Origin: JAJRXC01 sp047639555
Lineage (GTDB): Bacteria; Actinomycetota; Acidimicrobiia; Acidimicrobiales; Aldehydirespiratoraceae
Assembly: GCA_047639555.1 (NCBI GenBank)
Contig: JBLIOE010000020.1
Span: 5,703 to 69,702 of the forward strand
DNA length: 64,000 bases
Direction of reading: 5' to 3'
The notes beneath the pieces are model-generated. The model worked only from the letters and a program-made list of their open reading frames with translations, made no database searches and had not been told where the DNA came from. The translations under genes were made by a program, and so were the position numbers. Below, piece after piece: positions 14,792 to 23,800 of this stretch (positions are counted from its first letter, which is position 1; every line of letters begins with the position of its first letter).

Positions 14792-16743
14792 GGTGTCTTT
14801 GCCTTCTGCGCTCGTTTGATCGCCCGGGCGGAAGTTCCGATGCCGCCGGAGGGGAGCTTGATGGCCGCAATGATCAGGAAGAGGCCACTGATCGCGAACT
14901 GATATTGGGACGCGTCGTCGTTCATCTGGTCCATGCCCACGGTGAGCAAGCCTTCTTCGGTGAGAACGCCGGCGAGGAGCGCGGCGGCGGGCGCGGCGAT
15001 GCCCGCGAGGTAGGTCATTGCCACCAGAACCAGCGACTTGATGGCGCCGAACGACGTGGTGGAGACGATGTTGTGTTGATAGGCGGTGAGGGTGCCGGCG
15101 ATGCCGGCGAGGAACGCCGCAACGGCGTTGGCCGACAGCTTCACTCGCGGGGCCGAGATGCCGATTGCTTCGGCGGCCCGCTCATTGGCTCGAACGGCGA
15201 GCCATTGACGCCCGGTTGAACTCCGTCGAAGGTTCACCACGACATACATCGCGAACAGCAGGGCGAACAGGCAGAGAATGCCGAACTCCTTGCGGGGGAA
15301 ATTCGCCCCACTGGCAGTGATCTGCAGATCGAGGCCGAGGACGGCCGGGGCATCGGGTCGAGAACCTTCGATGCCGCCCGTGAGCCAATCCCACTTGAAC
15401 AGCAACTGCTCGACCGCAACTGCGGCAGCGAGCGATGCGATCGCCAGGGTGAGCCCTCGCACCCGGATGGCGGGAAGCCCGGCCAGCGTGCCGACGATCA
15501 CCGCGACCAGAGTGCCAAGAATCGGAGTCCACGGGAAGCCCAGGCCCAGGAGGTCGCCAGCTTTCACCATACTGAAGGCCGCAGTGCCCGCGAGGGCGAA
15601 GGTGGCAAGCGAGATCTGGCCAACGAAGCCCGTCAACGCGATCACCGAGAGGGCCATCACGCCCGAGATCGCCGACAAAATGATGGCCTGGCGCCATTCG
15701 CTCCCGAGCGTGAACAGGCCGACAACGCCGAGCGCGACGACGATGATCGTGACCCACATTGTTCGGGTGGGATCGGGAGCGCTCGGCAGCCGAGGCATCT
15801 GGAGATCGCCTCGGCCGACGATCCGATCGCTGCGCAATGTCAGGGCGAGAAGCACGAGTAGGAACGGAAGACCTTCGGCCAGGCCGAGCCCGTTCAGGCT
15901 GTCCCATTCGGATTGGGCCGCCTGAATCTCGGACTGCAACATGCCGATCCCAAGGCCCGCCGCGGCGGCAATGCCGATCGAAGAGAATCGGGCGAGAAGT
16001 GCCGCACCGAGCGCGGGAACAACCAAGAGTGCGGTCGTTGCCGGGTTGAGATTGTTGAGAATCGGTGCGGCCAAGATCATGGCGCCGCCTGCCACCAGTG
16101 TGGCGAGCATCCAGTTCAGAGCGCTGATCTTGTCGGCCGAGATGCCCAAGAGCACCGCGCCGTTCTCGTTCTCCGCATTGGCTCGTGTGGCCAGTCCGAA
16201 GTTTGTGAACTTGCTCAACGCGGCAATAACGGTCGCCGCGATCACGACGATGGCGGCCAGTAGATAACGATCGGCCGGAATAAACGTGCCACCGAACTCA
16301 ACGATCCCGTTGGGGAGTGGACCGTCGATCGTCGGGGCGTCGGCGAAACGGACGTCCATGACACCGATGAGATAAATCATCAAGCCCAGGGAAGCGACGA
16401 TGCGGGCCAGTGGCGGAGCGCTGCGCAGCGGCCGGAAGATCAGCCAATAGGTTGCCAGCCCGACCAGCGCCGAGATCACGAGCGTGACGAGCAGCGCGCT
16501 GATCATGGTCGGCCGGTCGAGCAGGTGGAACCGGGCCGGCACAAACGGCAGCAACAGTGGTTGAACGACGTCGCCGCTCTGACGGAACTCGTAGTAAAAG
16601 AGCGCCAGGTAGGCGCCGAGGGCCGCGTGGGCAAAGTTGATGACGTTGCTGGCGCGATGGGTGACAACAACACCAACGGCGAGCGCGGCGATGACCCCGC
16701 CGACGCCGAGCCCAAGGAGCAGGTTGGAGATGAAAGTTGTCAC
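14788..16743 (-). CDS. Fused LivH-LivM ABC transporter permease
   Basis: 651 residues, about twice the size of a single branched-chain amino-acid permease. Residues 1-290 are LivH-like (GVGGVIAALAVGVVVTHRASN, VINFAHAALGAYLA). Residues about 330-640 are LivM-like (GFVGQISLATFALAGTAAF, IRVRGLTLAIASLA, AIGISAPRVKLSANAVAAFLAGIAG). At least sixteen hydrophobic spans are visible. It forms both halves of the membrane channel of a HAAT-family importer. The substrate-binding lipoprotein gene ends 15 bases upstream in the same direction. The ATPases that probably serve it, livF and livG, lie 5-7 kb away at 21545-23004. Confidence 0.88.
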   Translation of the reverse strand: MTTFISNLLLGLGVGGVIAALAVGVVVTHRASNVINFAHAALGAYLALFYYEFRQSGDVVQPLLLPFVPARFHLLDRPTMISALLVTLVISALVGLATYWLIFRPLRSAPPLARIVASLGLMIYLIGVMDVRFADAPTIDGPLPNGIVEFGGTFIPADRYLLAAIVVIAATVIAALSKFTNFGLATRANAENENGAVLLGISADKISALNWMLATLVAGGAMILAAPILNNLNPATTALLVVPALGAALLARFSSIGIAAAAGLGIGMLQSEIQAAQSEWDSLNGLGLAEGLPFLLVLLALTLRSDRIVGRGDLQMPRLPSAPDPTRTMWVTIIVVALGVVGLFTLGSEWRQAIILSAISGVMALSVIALTGFVGQISLATFALAGTAAFSMVKAGDLLGLGFPWTPILGTLVAVIVGTLAGLPAIRVRGLTLAIASLAAAVAVEQLLFKWDWLTGGIEGSRPDAPAVLGLDLQITASGANFPRKEFGILCLFALLFAMYVVVNLRRSSTGRQWLAVRANERAAEAIGISAPRVKLSANAVAAFLAGIAGTLTAYQHNIVSTTSFGAIKSLVLVAMTYLAGIAAPAAALLAGVLTEEGLLTVGMDQMNDDASQYQFAISGLFLIIAAIKLPSGGIGTSARAIKRAQKAKTP

Positions 16744-16758
16744 AGCGCGAGCGACGAC

Positions 16759-18144
16759 TTACTCGGCGAAGGCAGCTTCGAAGAGGGCAACGGTGTCGAT
16801 CCAGTCGGTGATGAACTCGAGATCGTCCTGGGAAGATCCGTTGATCGTCATGAGTGTCTGCTGGGGTGCACACAGCGACGGCAGACCGGGCACCTGGTTG
16901 CCGTCACAGGTGTAGTTGTGGCCCCAGAAGCTCTCGCGATCCACGGAGTTCTGCAACGCATCGACGACGCCCTCGCTCGTAATGTTGTCGGCGCCGAGTT
17001 CGATCAGGATTGCGTAGAGGTTCATCATTCCGCGGAAGGCAACGGTGCCCGCCGCTTGTGCGTTGCCATTGTTGTATTCGTTCGATGCGAAGTCGAAGAT
17101 TTGCCCCTCGACATCGTCGGTGTCGGGCGGACCTTCGCTATTGAAGACCACACCGATGTTGGCGCCGTCGGCCTCGGCAATGATTTCTTCGGCCGCACAC
17201 GCCCCGAACATGTAGAGGGTGCCTTCGAAGCCAAGATCGCGGAAGCCTTGCATCACGGGGACGCAGGCGGCATCGGCGGCATTGATGACGACCGCATCAG
17301 CCCCGAACGACTTTGCGTCGTTCAGCACTCGGGTGTAGTCGGCGCCGAACAATGGGAAGGCGTTGAGTCGCACTTCCATGCCCAGGCTCTCCGCGACGCG
17401 AGCGCCGTATTCTTCGGCGGCAACCGCAAACGATTCGAAGTCGCCGTAGGCGATGAAGGCCTTCTCGTAACCCTGGTCGGAGGCGTGCTGCATCATGGCC
17501 GCCATGCCGCCGGCGGTTCCGCCGGAGAAGGCGAACGAGGAGGGGCTACGCTGCTCGGCGAGTCCTGCGGGGATGCCGCCGACGATCGGGAGACCGTTCT
17601 GTTCGAGGACGGGAAGGGCGCCGGAGGCGAGAACGTCGAGGCCGCCGACAAGGGCGACTACTTCTTTGAGCACGAGTTCCTGGGCGCAACCCTGGGAGCT
17701 TTCGACGCTGAAGTTCGTTGCGCACGGGAAGAGCTGGATCGGACGACCCTCGACACCGCCGAGTTCGGCGTTGATGAAGTTGACGGCGGCGTCGGCGGCG
17801 AAGCGGAGCTCGGGAAAGGAGCCCGCTGGTGAGTCTTCCTGGTTGATGATGCCGATCTTGATCGGCTCGAGCGTGGCGTCGGCTTCGACCGGGAGATCAG
17901 GGATCGTGCCGAGGAACCACTCTTCGCCCGCGAGGCGTTCGACGATCGAGGTGCCGTCGCCCTCGGGAACGGACTCGACCGGGTCCGGCGTGTCAGGCGT
18001 CGTGTCGTCGGTCGGCGTCGCCGTGGTGGTTGTGGAGGCGGAGTCGGTGGTTTCGGTTGCCGGTTCGCTGCAGGCGGCCGCGAACAGGGCAAGGATGCCG
18101 AGACTCACCAACAGACGGTTACGTGCAGCTTTGGCCAACGACAT
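16759..18144 (-). CDS. Branched-chain amino-acid-type ABC substrate-binding lipoprotein
   Basis: 461 residues. A lipoprotein signal ends LALFAAAC with the lipobox cysteine at residue 25, followed by a Ser/Thr-rich linker (TTTTATPTDDTTPD), a common actinobacterial spacer. The rest is a type I periplasmic-binding fold of the LivJ class (IKIGIINQEDSPAGSFPE, then AADAAVNFINAELGGVEGR, a typical motif near the start of the mature domain). It delivers a ligand to the LivHM permease encoded just downstream. The ligand need not be an amino acid; related systems in degradative actinobacteria take up aromatic acids or steroids. The promoter region is shared with the divergent carotenoid oxygenase gene. 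Confidence 0.9.
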   Translation of the reverse strand: MSLAKAARNRLLVSLGILALFAAACSEPATETTDSASTTTTATPTDDTTPDTPDPVESVPEGDGTSIVERLAGEEWFLGTIPDLPVEADATLEPIKIGIINQEDSPAGSFPELRFAADAAVNFINAELGGVEGRPIQLFPCATNFSVESSQGCAQELVLKEVVALVGGLDVLASGALPVLEQNGLPIVGGIPAGLAEQRSPSSFAFSGGTAGGMAAMMQHASDQGYEKAFIAYGDFESFAVAAEEYGARVAESLGMEVRLNAFPLFGADYTRVLNDAKSFGADAVVINAADAACVPVMQGFRDLGFEGTLYMFGACAAEEIIAEADGANIGVVFNSEGPPDTDDVEGQIFDFASNEYNNGNAQAAGTVAFRGMMNLYAILIELGADNITSEGVVDALQNSVDRESFWGHNYTCDGNQVPGLPSLCAPQQTLMTINGSSQDDLEFITDWIDTVALFEAAFAE

Positions 18145-18189
18145 TTGAATTCCCCCACGGTTCAGTCACGGACGATAGTCCGCGTCGAC

Positions 18190-18218
18190 TTAACAGTGTT
18201 AACCCAGTGAGGTATGTT
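18190..18218. promoter_or_regulatory. Divergent promoter with 13-bp palindromic operator candidate
   Basis: TTAACAGTGTTAA (18190-18202) is a perfect inverted repeat with 6-bp arms around one base. Read on the plus strand, TTAACA (18190-18195) is followed after 17 bases by TATGTT (18213-18218), a good -35/-10 pair for the carotenoid oxygenase operon. On the minus strand a TATCGT box (18172-18177) could serve the substrate-binding protein gene. The palindrome would block both promoters, so a TetR dimer (gene at 14210-14791) is the natural candidate ligand. Confidence 0.6.
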
Positions 18219-18262
18219 TCGACAAGCGCTTCTTTGCGCCGCACCGAAACCGGGGGACATTT

Positions 18263-19606
18263 ATGACTACGACCGAGGCAAACACCACTGAATCTGGCAC
18301 CGAGCTGCCGTGGCACCTGCAGGGCAACTACGGCCCGATCAAGGAGGAGCTGAGCGTCCACGACCTCAAGGTCGAAGGCGAGATCCCCGCCGAGATCGAC
18401 GGCGTCTACATGCGCAACGGGTTCAACCCGATCAGCGGATTTAGCGATCACTGGTTCTTCGGTGACGGCATGGTCCACGCGGTCGACATTCGCGACGGCA
18501 AGGCCTCGATCCACAACCGTTACGTGCGCACACCAGCGCTCGAAGGCGGCGCCGACGGCATGTCGATGGACCCGGCGAACTCGCCGGCCAACACCAACAT
18601 CGTGTCGCACGCGGGCCGTCTCTTCGCCGTGAACGAGGGCTTTGCTCCGTATGAGATGGACCATGATCTCAACACCATCGGGATGGAGAACTTCGATGGG
18701 CAGATCGTTGGACCCTTTACCGCGCACCCCAAGATCTGCCCGGTGACCGGCGAAATGTTGGCCTTTGGTTACAGCGTCGTTGGGCCCGAGTTCCTTCGCT
18801 ACTACCGATTTGATGCGGCGGGCACGCTGGTGCAGGCCGAGCCGATCACACTCCCCTCCGGCGTGATGATGCACGACTTCAACATCACGCGAAACCATGT
18901 CGTCTGGATGGATCTCCCGGTCTGTTTCAGCCTCGACAAGGCCATCGCGGGCGAAGCCCCGTTTGGTTGGAATCCCGACAACGGATCTCGTCTTGGCGTC
19001 ATGCCGCGCAACGGCGGCGATGCCGACGTCCGCTGGTTCGACGTTGAGCCGGGCTACGTCCTGCATCCGGTGAACTCCTGGGAAGAGGGCGACAAGATCG
19101 TGATGGTCGTTTGCCGCCTCGACACGTTCATGGACGGTGGCTTCGACGACATCTCGGGCAAGGCCGAACTCTGGCGCTGGACCATCGACCTCGCGGCCGG
19201 CACCGTCAAGGAAGAACATCTCGACGACCGCAAGTCCGACTTCCCTCGCATCAATGATCGCCTCGTCGGGTTACCGGCTCGCTTCGGCTACACCCAGCAG
19301 CTCGGTCACACCGCCGACAACCCGTCGATGGGCCAGGAGCTCTACAAGTACGACCTTCAGACCGGCATCCCCGAGGTCCACCGGCTCGGCAACGTCAACG
19401 GCGGCGAGCCGGTCTTCGTGCCTCGTGGCAAAGACGGTGCCGAAGACGACGGCTGGATCGTGCTCTTTGGCCACGATCTCGACACCGACGTCAGCGAGTT
19501 CCGCATCATCGATGCCCAGGACTTCAGTGGTCCACCCGTCGCTCGGGTGTTCTCTCCGCAGCGGGTGCCCTACGGCGCCCACGGCAACTGGATGCCCCGC
19601 GGCTGA
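18263..19606 (+). CDS. Carotenoid/stilbene cleavage oxygenase family protein
   Basis: 447 residues. The family cleaves C=C bonds of carotenoids, stilbenes or phenylpropenes using Fe(II) held by four histidines. All four are visible: His155 (FTAHPKICP), His204 (MMHDFNI), His268 (YVLHPVNSWEEGD) and His440 (GAHGNWMPRG). The N-terminal GVYMRNGFNP and WFFGDGMVH are also diagnostic. A strong ribosome-binding site, GGGGGAC, precedes ATG 18263. The stop shares a base with the start of the acyl-CoA ligase gene (TGATG). The coupling suggests that an aldehyde or acid product is later activated to a CoA ester; carotenoid, lignostilbene and apocarotenoid substrates cannot be separated here. Confidence 0.9.
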   Translation: MTTTEANTTESGTELPWHLQGNYGPIKEELSVHDLKVEGEIPAEIDGVYMRNGFNPISGFSDHWFFGDGMVHAVDIRDGKASIHNRYVRTPALEGGADGMSMDPANSPANTNIVSHAGRLFAVNEGFAPYEMDHDLNTIGMENFDGQIVGPFTAHPKICPVTGEMLAFGYSVVGPEFLRYYRFDAAGTLVQAEPITLPSGVMMHDFNITRNHVVWMDLPVCFSLDKAIAGEAPFGWNPDNGSRLGVMPRNGGDADVRWFDVEPGYVLHPVNSWEEGDKIVMVVCRLDTFMDGGFDDISGKAELWRWTIDLAAGTVKEEHLDDRKSDFPRINDRLVGLPARFGYTQQLGHTADNPSMGQELYKYDLQTGIPEVHRLGNVNGGEPVFVPRGKDGAEDDGWIVLFGHDLDTDVSEFRIIDAQDFSGPPVARVFSPQRVPYGAHGNWMPRG

Positions 19607-21156
19607 TGGCGATTCTCCTCGACAAACATGTCGCCGAGCACCCGGATCGACCGGCTCTGGTTGACGAATCCGGCTCCACAACCTGGAGTGAGCTGAAGAC
19701 CCGGGTCACCCGCCTGTCTCGCGCCTTTGCCGATCGTGGCATCGGCTCGGGCGACACCATTGTGGTGATGATGGGCAACCGTCGCGAGATCTACGAAGTC
19801 CTTCTCGCGGCGGCCCACACGGGATTCACGGTCGTGCCGGTCAACTGGCACTGGGTGGCCGATGAGCTCGCCTATGTGATCGACGACTCCGGCGCCCGCG
19901 CTCTCATTGTCGACGAACGTTTCGTGGAGATTGCCGAAGTGGCCCTCGCCGATGAACGATCGAACACGATTGAGTTCAGTGCGGTTGCCGGACCCGGTTC
20001 CCTTGATGCCTACGAGGACCTCGTGGCATCGGGTTCCGACGAACCCCTCGAAGAGCAGCTTCTCGGTGGTCCGATGTTCTACACATCCGGTACTACTGGT
20101 CGGCCGAAGGGTGTGCGCGGCATGCTCTCCGGGGGCCAGGGGATTCCGTCAGAGATCTTCGCGCTGATCTGTTCGAGCATGGACGCCTACGTTCCCGCCA
20201 GTGGCACAACACTGCTCGCCGGTCCCGCTTACCACTCGGCCCAGTGGGCCTTCAGCTTCATGCCGCTGGTGAACGGTTCGACGGTCGTGATGCGACACAA
20301 GTACGACGCGGCCGAAACCCTTCGGCTCATCGATGAGTACGAGGTGACCAACGTCCACCTGGTGCCCACCCAGTTCAAACGCATGCTTGATCTCGACGAA
20401 GCGGTTCGCTCGTCGTTCGACGGATCGTCGCTCACCGCAATGTGGCATGGCGCGGCGCCGTGTCCGGCGCCATGGAAGCGGGCGATGATCGATTGGATCG
20501 GCCCGGTCGTCCACGAGTACTACGGCTCGACCGAGGGCGCGTTTATCTCCGTGATCCACTCTCCCGACTGGCTCGAAAAGGGCGGCAGCGTCGGGCGGCC
20601 ACTTGAGTCGATGGAGGTGTTCGTCGTTGATGACGACGGCAACCATCTCGAAGCCAACAAGACCGGCACGCTCTATTTCAAGAGCGCGATGGGCAGCGAT
20701 TTCGAGTACCACAACGACCCGGAGAAGACGGCGGAGGCTCACCTCGAGCCCGGCGTCTTCACCACGGGTGATGTCGGCCACATCGATGACGACGGCTACC
20801 TCTGGTTGTCTGATCGCAAGATCGACATGATCATCTCCGGCGGCGTCAACATCTACCCGGCTGAGATCGAAGCAGTGTTGGCCGACCACCCCGCCGTCAG
20901 CGATGTTGCCGTCATTGGTGTGCCGAACGAAGAGTTCGGCGAAGAGGTCAAGGCGATCGTCCAGCTCTCCGACGGCGGGTTCGACGCCGACGGAGTCGCG
21001 GCCGCATTGCTGGCCGCGTGCAGCGAGAAGCTCGCCGGTTACAAGCGGCCCCGGTCGGTTGACTTCATCGATGAGATGCCGAGAACGGGCACGGGCAAGA
21101 TTCTGAAGCGCGAGCTGCGGGAGCCTTACTGGGCCGATTCCGGGCGAGCGATCTAA
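19606..21156 (+). CDS. AMP-dependent acyl-CoA synthetase
   Basis: 516 residues of the ANL superfamily. The P-loop-like motif is MFYTSGTTGRPKGVRG, the A5 motif VHEYYGSTEGAF, the A7/A8 hinge TGDVGHIDDDGYLWLSDRKIDMIISGGVNIYPAEIE, and the catalytic lysine lies in GTGKILKRELR near the C-terminus. It activates a carboxylic acid through an acyl-adenylate to the CoA thioester in the cytoplasm. The TGATG junction with the carotenoid oxygenase gene implies translational coupling and a shared pathway. The substrate is unknown; the sequence resembles fatty or aromatic acyl ligases of actinobacteria. Confidence 0.9.
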   Translation: MAILLDKHVAEHPDRPALVDESGSTTWSELKTRVTRLSRAFADRGIGSGDTIVVMMGNRREIYEVLLAAAHTGFTVVPVNWHWVADELAYVIDDSGARALIVDERFVEIAEVALADERSNTIEFSAVAGPGSLDAYEDLVASGSDEPLEEQLLGGPMFYTSGTTGRPKGVRGMLSGGQGIPSEIFALICSSMDAYVPASGTTLLAGPAYHSAQWAFSFMPLVNGSTVVMRHKYDAAETLRLIDEYEVTNVHLVPTQFKRMLDLDEAVRSSFDGSSLTAMWHGAAPCPAPWKRAMIDWIGPVVHEYYGSTEGAFISVIHSPDWLEKGGSVGRPLESMEVFVVDDDGNHLEANKTGTLYFKSAMGSDFEYHNDPEKTAEAHLEPGVFTTGDVGHIDDDGYLWLSDRKIDMIISGGVNIYPAEIEAVLADHPAVSDVAVIGVPNEEFGEEVKAIVQLSDGGFDADGVAAALLAACSEKLAGYKRPRSVDFIDEMPRTGTGKILKRELREPYWADSGRAI

Positions 21157-21162
21157 ATCCGC

Positions 21163-21582
21163 CTACCCCAGCCAGCCGGTCGGGATCGATCCCGCCTGTA
21201 GGCGCAATACCCAGAGTCCGATCGCCAGGATGGCGTTCGCGACGACAACCGGCAGCAGCAGCTGTCGGAGCCGCTCGCGCCACGCCGGGGCGAACACAAG
21301 GACCACGCCGACGATGACGCACTGGACGGCGAGCAGCACCACCCACGGGTGGTGCTGCCACGCGCCAACAACGTCGCCTCGGCCCAGGCGGTGGAGAGCT
21401 CGGGTGCCGCCGCAGCCGGGGCAATAGCCGCCCGTGCATCGACGGAACGGGCAGATGGCGAAACCGTCGTCGCCCGACGCGGTGATGATGAGCACGCCAC
21501 CGACAACACTCGCGATTGCTACCGGAAAGGCGGCGAATGTTTGATCAGCCGAGATAGCTGGCTTCGATTTGGCTTGGGTCAT
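21163..21582 (-). CDS. DUF2752 small membrane protein
   Basis: 139 residues from ATG 21582; further upstream starts lie deeper inside livF. The hallmark of DUF2752 is present, FAICPFRRCTGGYCPGCGGTRALHRLGRGD, with paired cysteines flanked by hydrophobic helices (VAIASVVGGVLII, WVVLLAVQCVIVGVVLVF, LLPVVVANAILAIGLWVL). The function is unknown. The first 38 bases overlap the 3' end of livF in another frame, so it is probably read from the same message. It ends 6 bases from the convergent acyl-CoA synthetase stop. Confidence 0.8.
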   Translation of the reverse strand: MTQAKSKPAISADQTFAAFPVAIASVVGGVLIITASGDDGFAICPFRRCTGGYCPGCGGTRALHRLGRGDVVGAWQHHPWVVLLAVQCVIVGVVLVFAPAWRERLRQLLLPVVVANAILAIGLWVLRLQAGSIPTGWLG

Positions 21583-22252
21583 CACGGAACGAGGCGGCAT
21601 CGCCGTCGAGCACGACTTCGCCATTGGCGAGAACGACGGCCCGGTCGGCCAGTTCGAGCGCGAGATGGATGTGTTGTTCGACCACGATCACTGCGGCGTT
21701 GAGTTCGTCGGCGACTCGGCGAACCACCGGCAACATCTCCTCAACGATGACGGGCGCGAGGCCCAGGCTCATCTCGTCGACGAGCAGTAACTGGGGGCCG
21801 GTGACAATCGCCCGGGCCACGGCCAGCATTTGTTGCTCGCCACCAGAGAGAAGACCGGCTTGGCGGTTCATGAGGGGACCAAGGGGCGGGAAGACATCGA
21901 CCGCACGGTCGTAGGCCGCGGCGCGGTCTTTGCGTTTGAGACCCGTGGCGAGGCGGAGGTTTTCTCTTACTGAGAGGCCGGGGAACAACGATCGGTCTTC
22001 GGCGACGTGGGCAACGCCGCGTCGCGCCACCGTGAACGGGCGACGGCTGTCGGTGGGTGCGCCGAGGACCGAGACAGATCCGGAGATCGCCGGGAGCAGC
22101 CCGGAGATCGTTCGCAGCGTGGTGGTTTTGCCGGCACCATTCGGACCGAGAAGGGCAACCACTTCGCCAGCATGAACAGTGAGGTTGAGACCGCGAACCA
22201 CGGGAACGCCGTTGTAGCCCGCTTCGAGCTGTTCGATCTTGAGGACGCTCAT
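21545..22252 (-). CDS. livF: LivF-type ABC transporter ATPase
   Basis: 235 residues. Walker A GPNGAGKTTT, signature LSGGEQQMLAVARA, Walker B LLLVDEMSLGLAP and the switch histidine in VVEQHIHLAL are intact. The D-E-M-S-L-G-L-A-P wording is specific for LivF. ATG 22252 overlaps the stop of livG (ATGA). An in-frame extension upstream through livG is a shadow. It should power the LivHM permease at 14788-16743 together with LivG, although four other genes on the opposite or same strand lie between them. Confidence 0.92.
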   Translation of the reverse strand: MSVLKIEQLEAGYNGVPVVRGLNLTVHAGEVVALLGPNGAGKTTTLRTISGLLPAISGSVSVLGAPTDSRRPFTVARRGVAHVAEDRSLFPGLSVRENLRLATGLKRKDRAAAYDRAVDVFPPLGPLMNRQAGLLSGGEQQMLAVARAIVTGPQLLLVDEMSLGLAPVIVEEMLPVVRRVADELNAAVIVVEQHIHLALELADRAVVLANGEVVLDGDAASFRDDPSQIEASYLG

Positions 22253-23004
22253 GTCTGCTCCGCGGTTCGACCGAGATAGGCCGCGACCACCGCCGGGTCG
22301 TTTCGAATTTCGTCGGCCGTGCCACTCGCGATGACCTCGCCGAAGTCGAGCACATGAATGTGGTCGCACACTTCGAGCACCAACCCCATGTCGTGATCGA
22401 TCAGGAAAACCGTGATGCCGGTGGCCGCGACGGCCTGGAGCTGGGCGCCAAGCGCTCGGCTTTCGGCGGAGTCGAGGCCGGCGGCCGGCTCGTCGAGCAG
22501 GAGGACTTTGGGTGATGCAGCAACGGCCCGGGCGACACCGACGAGGCGGCGGGTGCCGTGGCTGAGATCGGACGGCATCCGGTGGCGGTCGTCGGTGAGG
22601 CCGAGAAGTTCGAGTGCGGCTTCTACCGCGGGGATGGGCTTTGGGTTCCGGGTTGGTCGGATCGCGTCGACCAGAAACTGCCACCAGGGAGTACGCACGG
22701 CCGCGGCGGCGAGATTGTCTTCGACCGAGAGGTCCTCGAAGAGTTCCAGGGTTTGGAAGGTGCGGACGAGGCCGCGTTGGGCCCGCTGGCTGGCGGGAAG
22801 ACCGGACACCTCTGCGCCGTCGAGTGTGACATGGCCCGAGGACGGCACCATGCCGGTGACGGCGTCGATAAAGGTGGTCTTCCCGGCGCCGTTCGGCCCG
22901 ATAAGGCCGGTGATCGCGCCGGGACGAACTTCGACTGACACGCTCGAGAGCGCGTGGATTCCGCCAAAGGAGACGGAGAGTCCGCGGGTGTGGAGACTGG
23001 ACAT
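22249..23004 (-). CDS. livG: LivG-type ABC transporter ATPase
   Basis: 251 residues from ATG 23004 (MSSLHTRGLSVSFGG). Walker A is GPNGAGKTTFIDAVTG, Walker B VLLLDEPAAGLDS and the switch region IDHDMGLV. The signature is LSHGTRRLVGVARA, the degenerate form usual in LivG rather than LSGGQ. The C-terminal RNDPAVVAAYLG is also LivG-like. It couples tightly to livF downstream (4-base overlap) and follows the SDR gene after 22 bases, so it may be the sixth gene of a long minus-strand run beginning at 26319. Confidence 0.92.
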   Translation of the reverse strand: MSSLHTRGLSVSFGGIHALSSVSVEVRPGAITGLIGPNGAGKTTFIDAVTGMVPSSGHVTLDGAEVSGLPASQRAQRGLVRTFQTLELFEDLSVEDNLAAAAVRTPWWQFLVDAIRPTRNPKPIPAVEAALELLGLTDDRHRMPSDLSHGTRRLVGVARAVAASPKVLLLDEPAAGLDSAESRALGAQLQAVAATGITVFLIDHDMGLVLEVCDHIHVLDFGEVIASGTADEIRNDPAVVAAYLGRTAEQT

Positions 23005-23026
23005 TGCTTGCACGGTACTGACTGAG

Positions 23027-23800
23027 TCAGACCGCGGTCCACCCGCCGTCGACAGCAATGATGCTTCCGGTCATAAACGAGCTGGCATCACCGGCGAGAA
23101 GGAGGAGGACACCGTCGAGTTCGCCTTCGACTCCGGCCCGGCCCATCGGGGCGCCGTTCTCCATGTAGGCAGTGGAGCTGGTTTCGGCAAACATCTCTTC
23201 GTTCATCTCGGTTTCGAACCACCCGGGGGCGATCGCGTTGACCCGTACGCCCTTGCGGGCCCACTCCGAAGCGAGCTCGCGAGTGAGGTTGTGGATGCCG
23301 CCCTTCGCGGCGGCATAGCCGGGCACACGAAGTTTGCCGCCGCCGACGAATCCGAGCACGCTGCCGATGTTGATGATGCTCAGCGGGTGGCCGGCGGGAA
23401 TCGCCCAGGCGGCCGCGGCTCGGGCGACGGCGTAGGGGGCGACGAGGTCGATCTCGATCTCGCGCCGAAACGCGGCGGCATCGAATTGCAACGCCGGAGT
23501 GGCGGTGCTGGTGCCCGCGTTGTTCACCACGATGTCGACGCGGCCGTAGTGCGCCACCGCGGCATCGACGAGTTCGTCGGCCGCCCCATCGGCGGTGATA
23601 TCGAGGGGGACGGGAAGGGCGTCGGGTAGTTCGTCGGCCAGGGCGGCGAGGCGGTCGGCGCGGCGAGCGGTGATCACAACCTTGGCGCCGACGGATGCGA
23701 GAGTTTGGGCGAAGCGAACGCCGAGGCCAGAACTTGCGCCGGTGACAATGGCGACTCGATCATCGAGACGGAAGCGGTCGAGAGGGTTCGTAGGGCTCAT
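23027..23800 (-). CDS. Short-chain dehydrogenase/reductase
   Basis: 257 residues of classical SDR type. Cofactor motif TGASSGLG (residues about 20-27), NNAG, catalytic Ser in IINIGSVLG, Tyr-x-x-x-Lys in GYAAAKGG and the C-terminal ITGS-like FMTGSIIAVDGGW. VVITARR after the second strand suggests NADP(H). ATG 23800 overlaps the stop of the modC-like gene by 4 bases, an unexpected partner for molybdate uptake. The substrate is unknown. Confidence 0.9.
   Translation of the reverse strand: MSPTNPLDRFRLDDRVAIVTGASSGLGVRFAQTLASVGAKVVITARRADRLAALADELPDALPVPLDITADGAADELVDAAVAHYGRVDIVVNNAGTSTATPALQFDAAAFRREIEIDLVAPYAVARAAAAWAIPAGHPLSIINIGSVLGFVGGGKLRVPGYAAAKGGIHNLTRELASEWARKGVRVNAIAPGWFETEMNEEMFAETSSTAYMENGAPMGRAGVEGELDGVLLLLAGDASSFMTGSIIAVDGGWTAV

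Noticed and set aside
16525..17832. 435-codon plus-strand frame opposite the binding protein and permease genes
   Set aside because: Antisense shadow; the minus-strand frames have clear lipoprotein and LivHM features.
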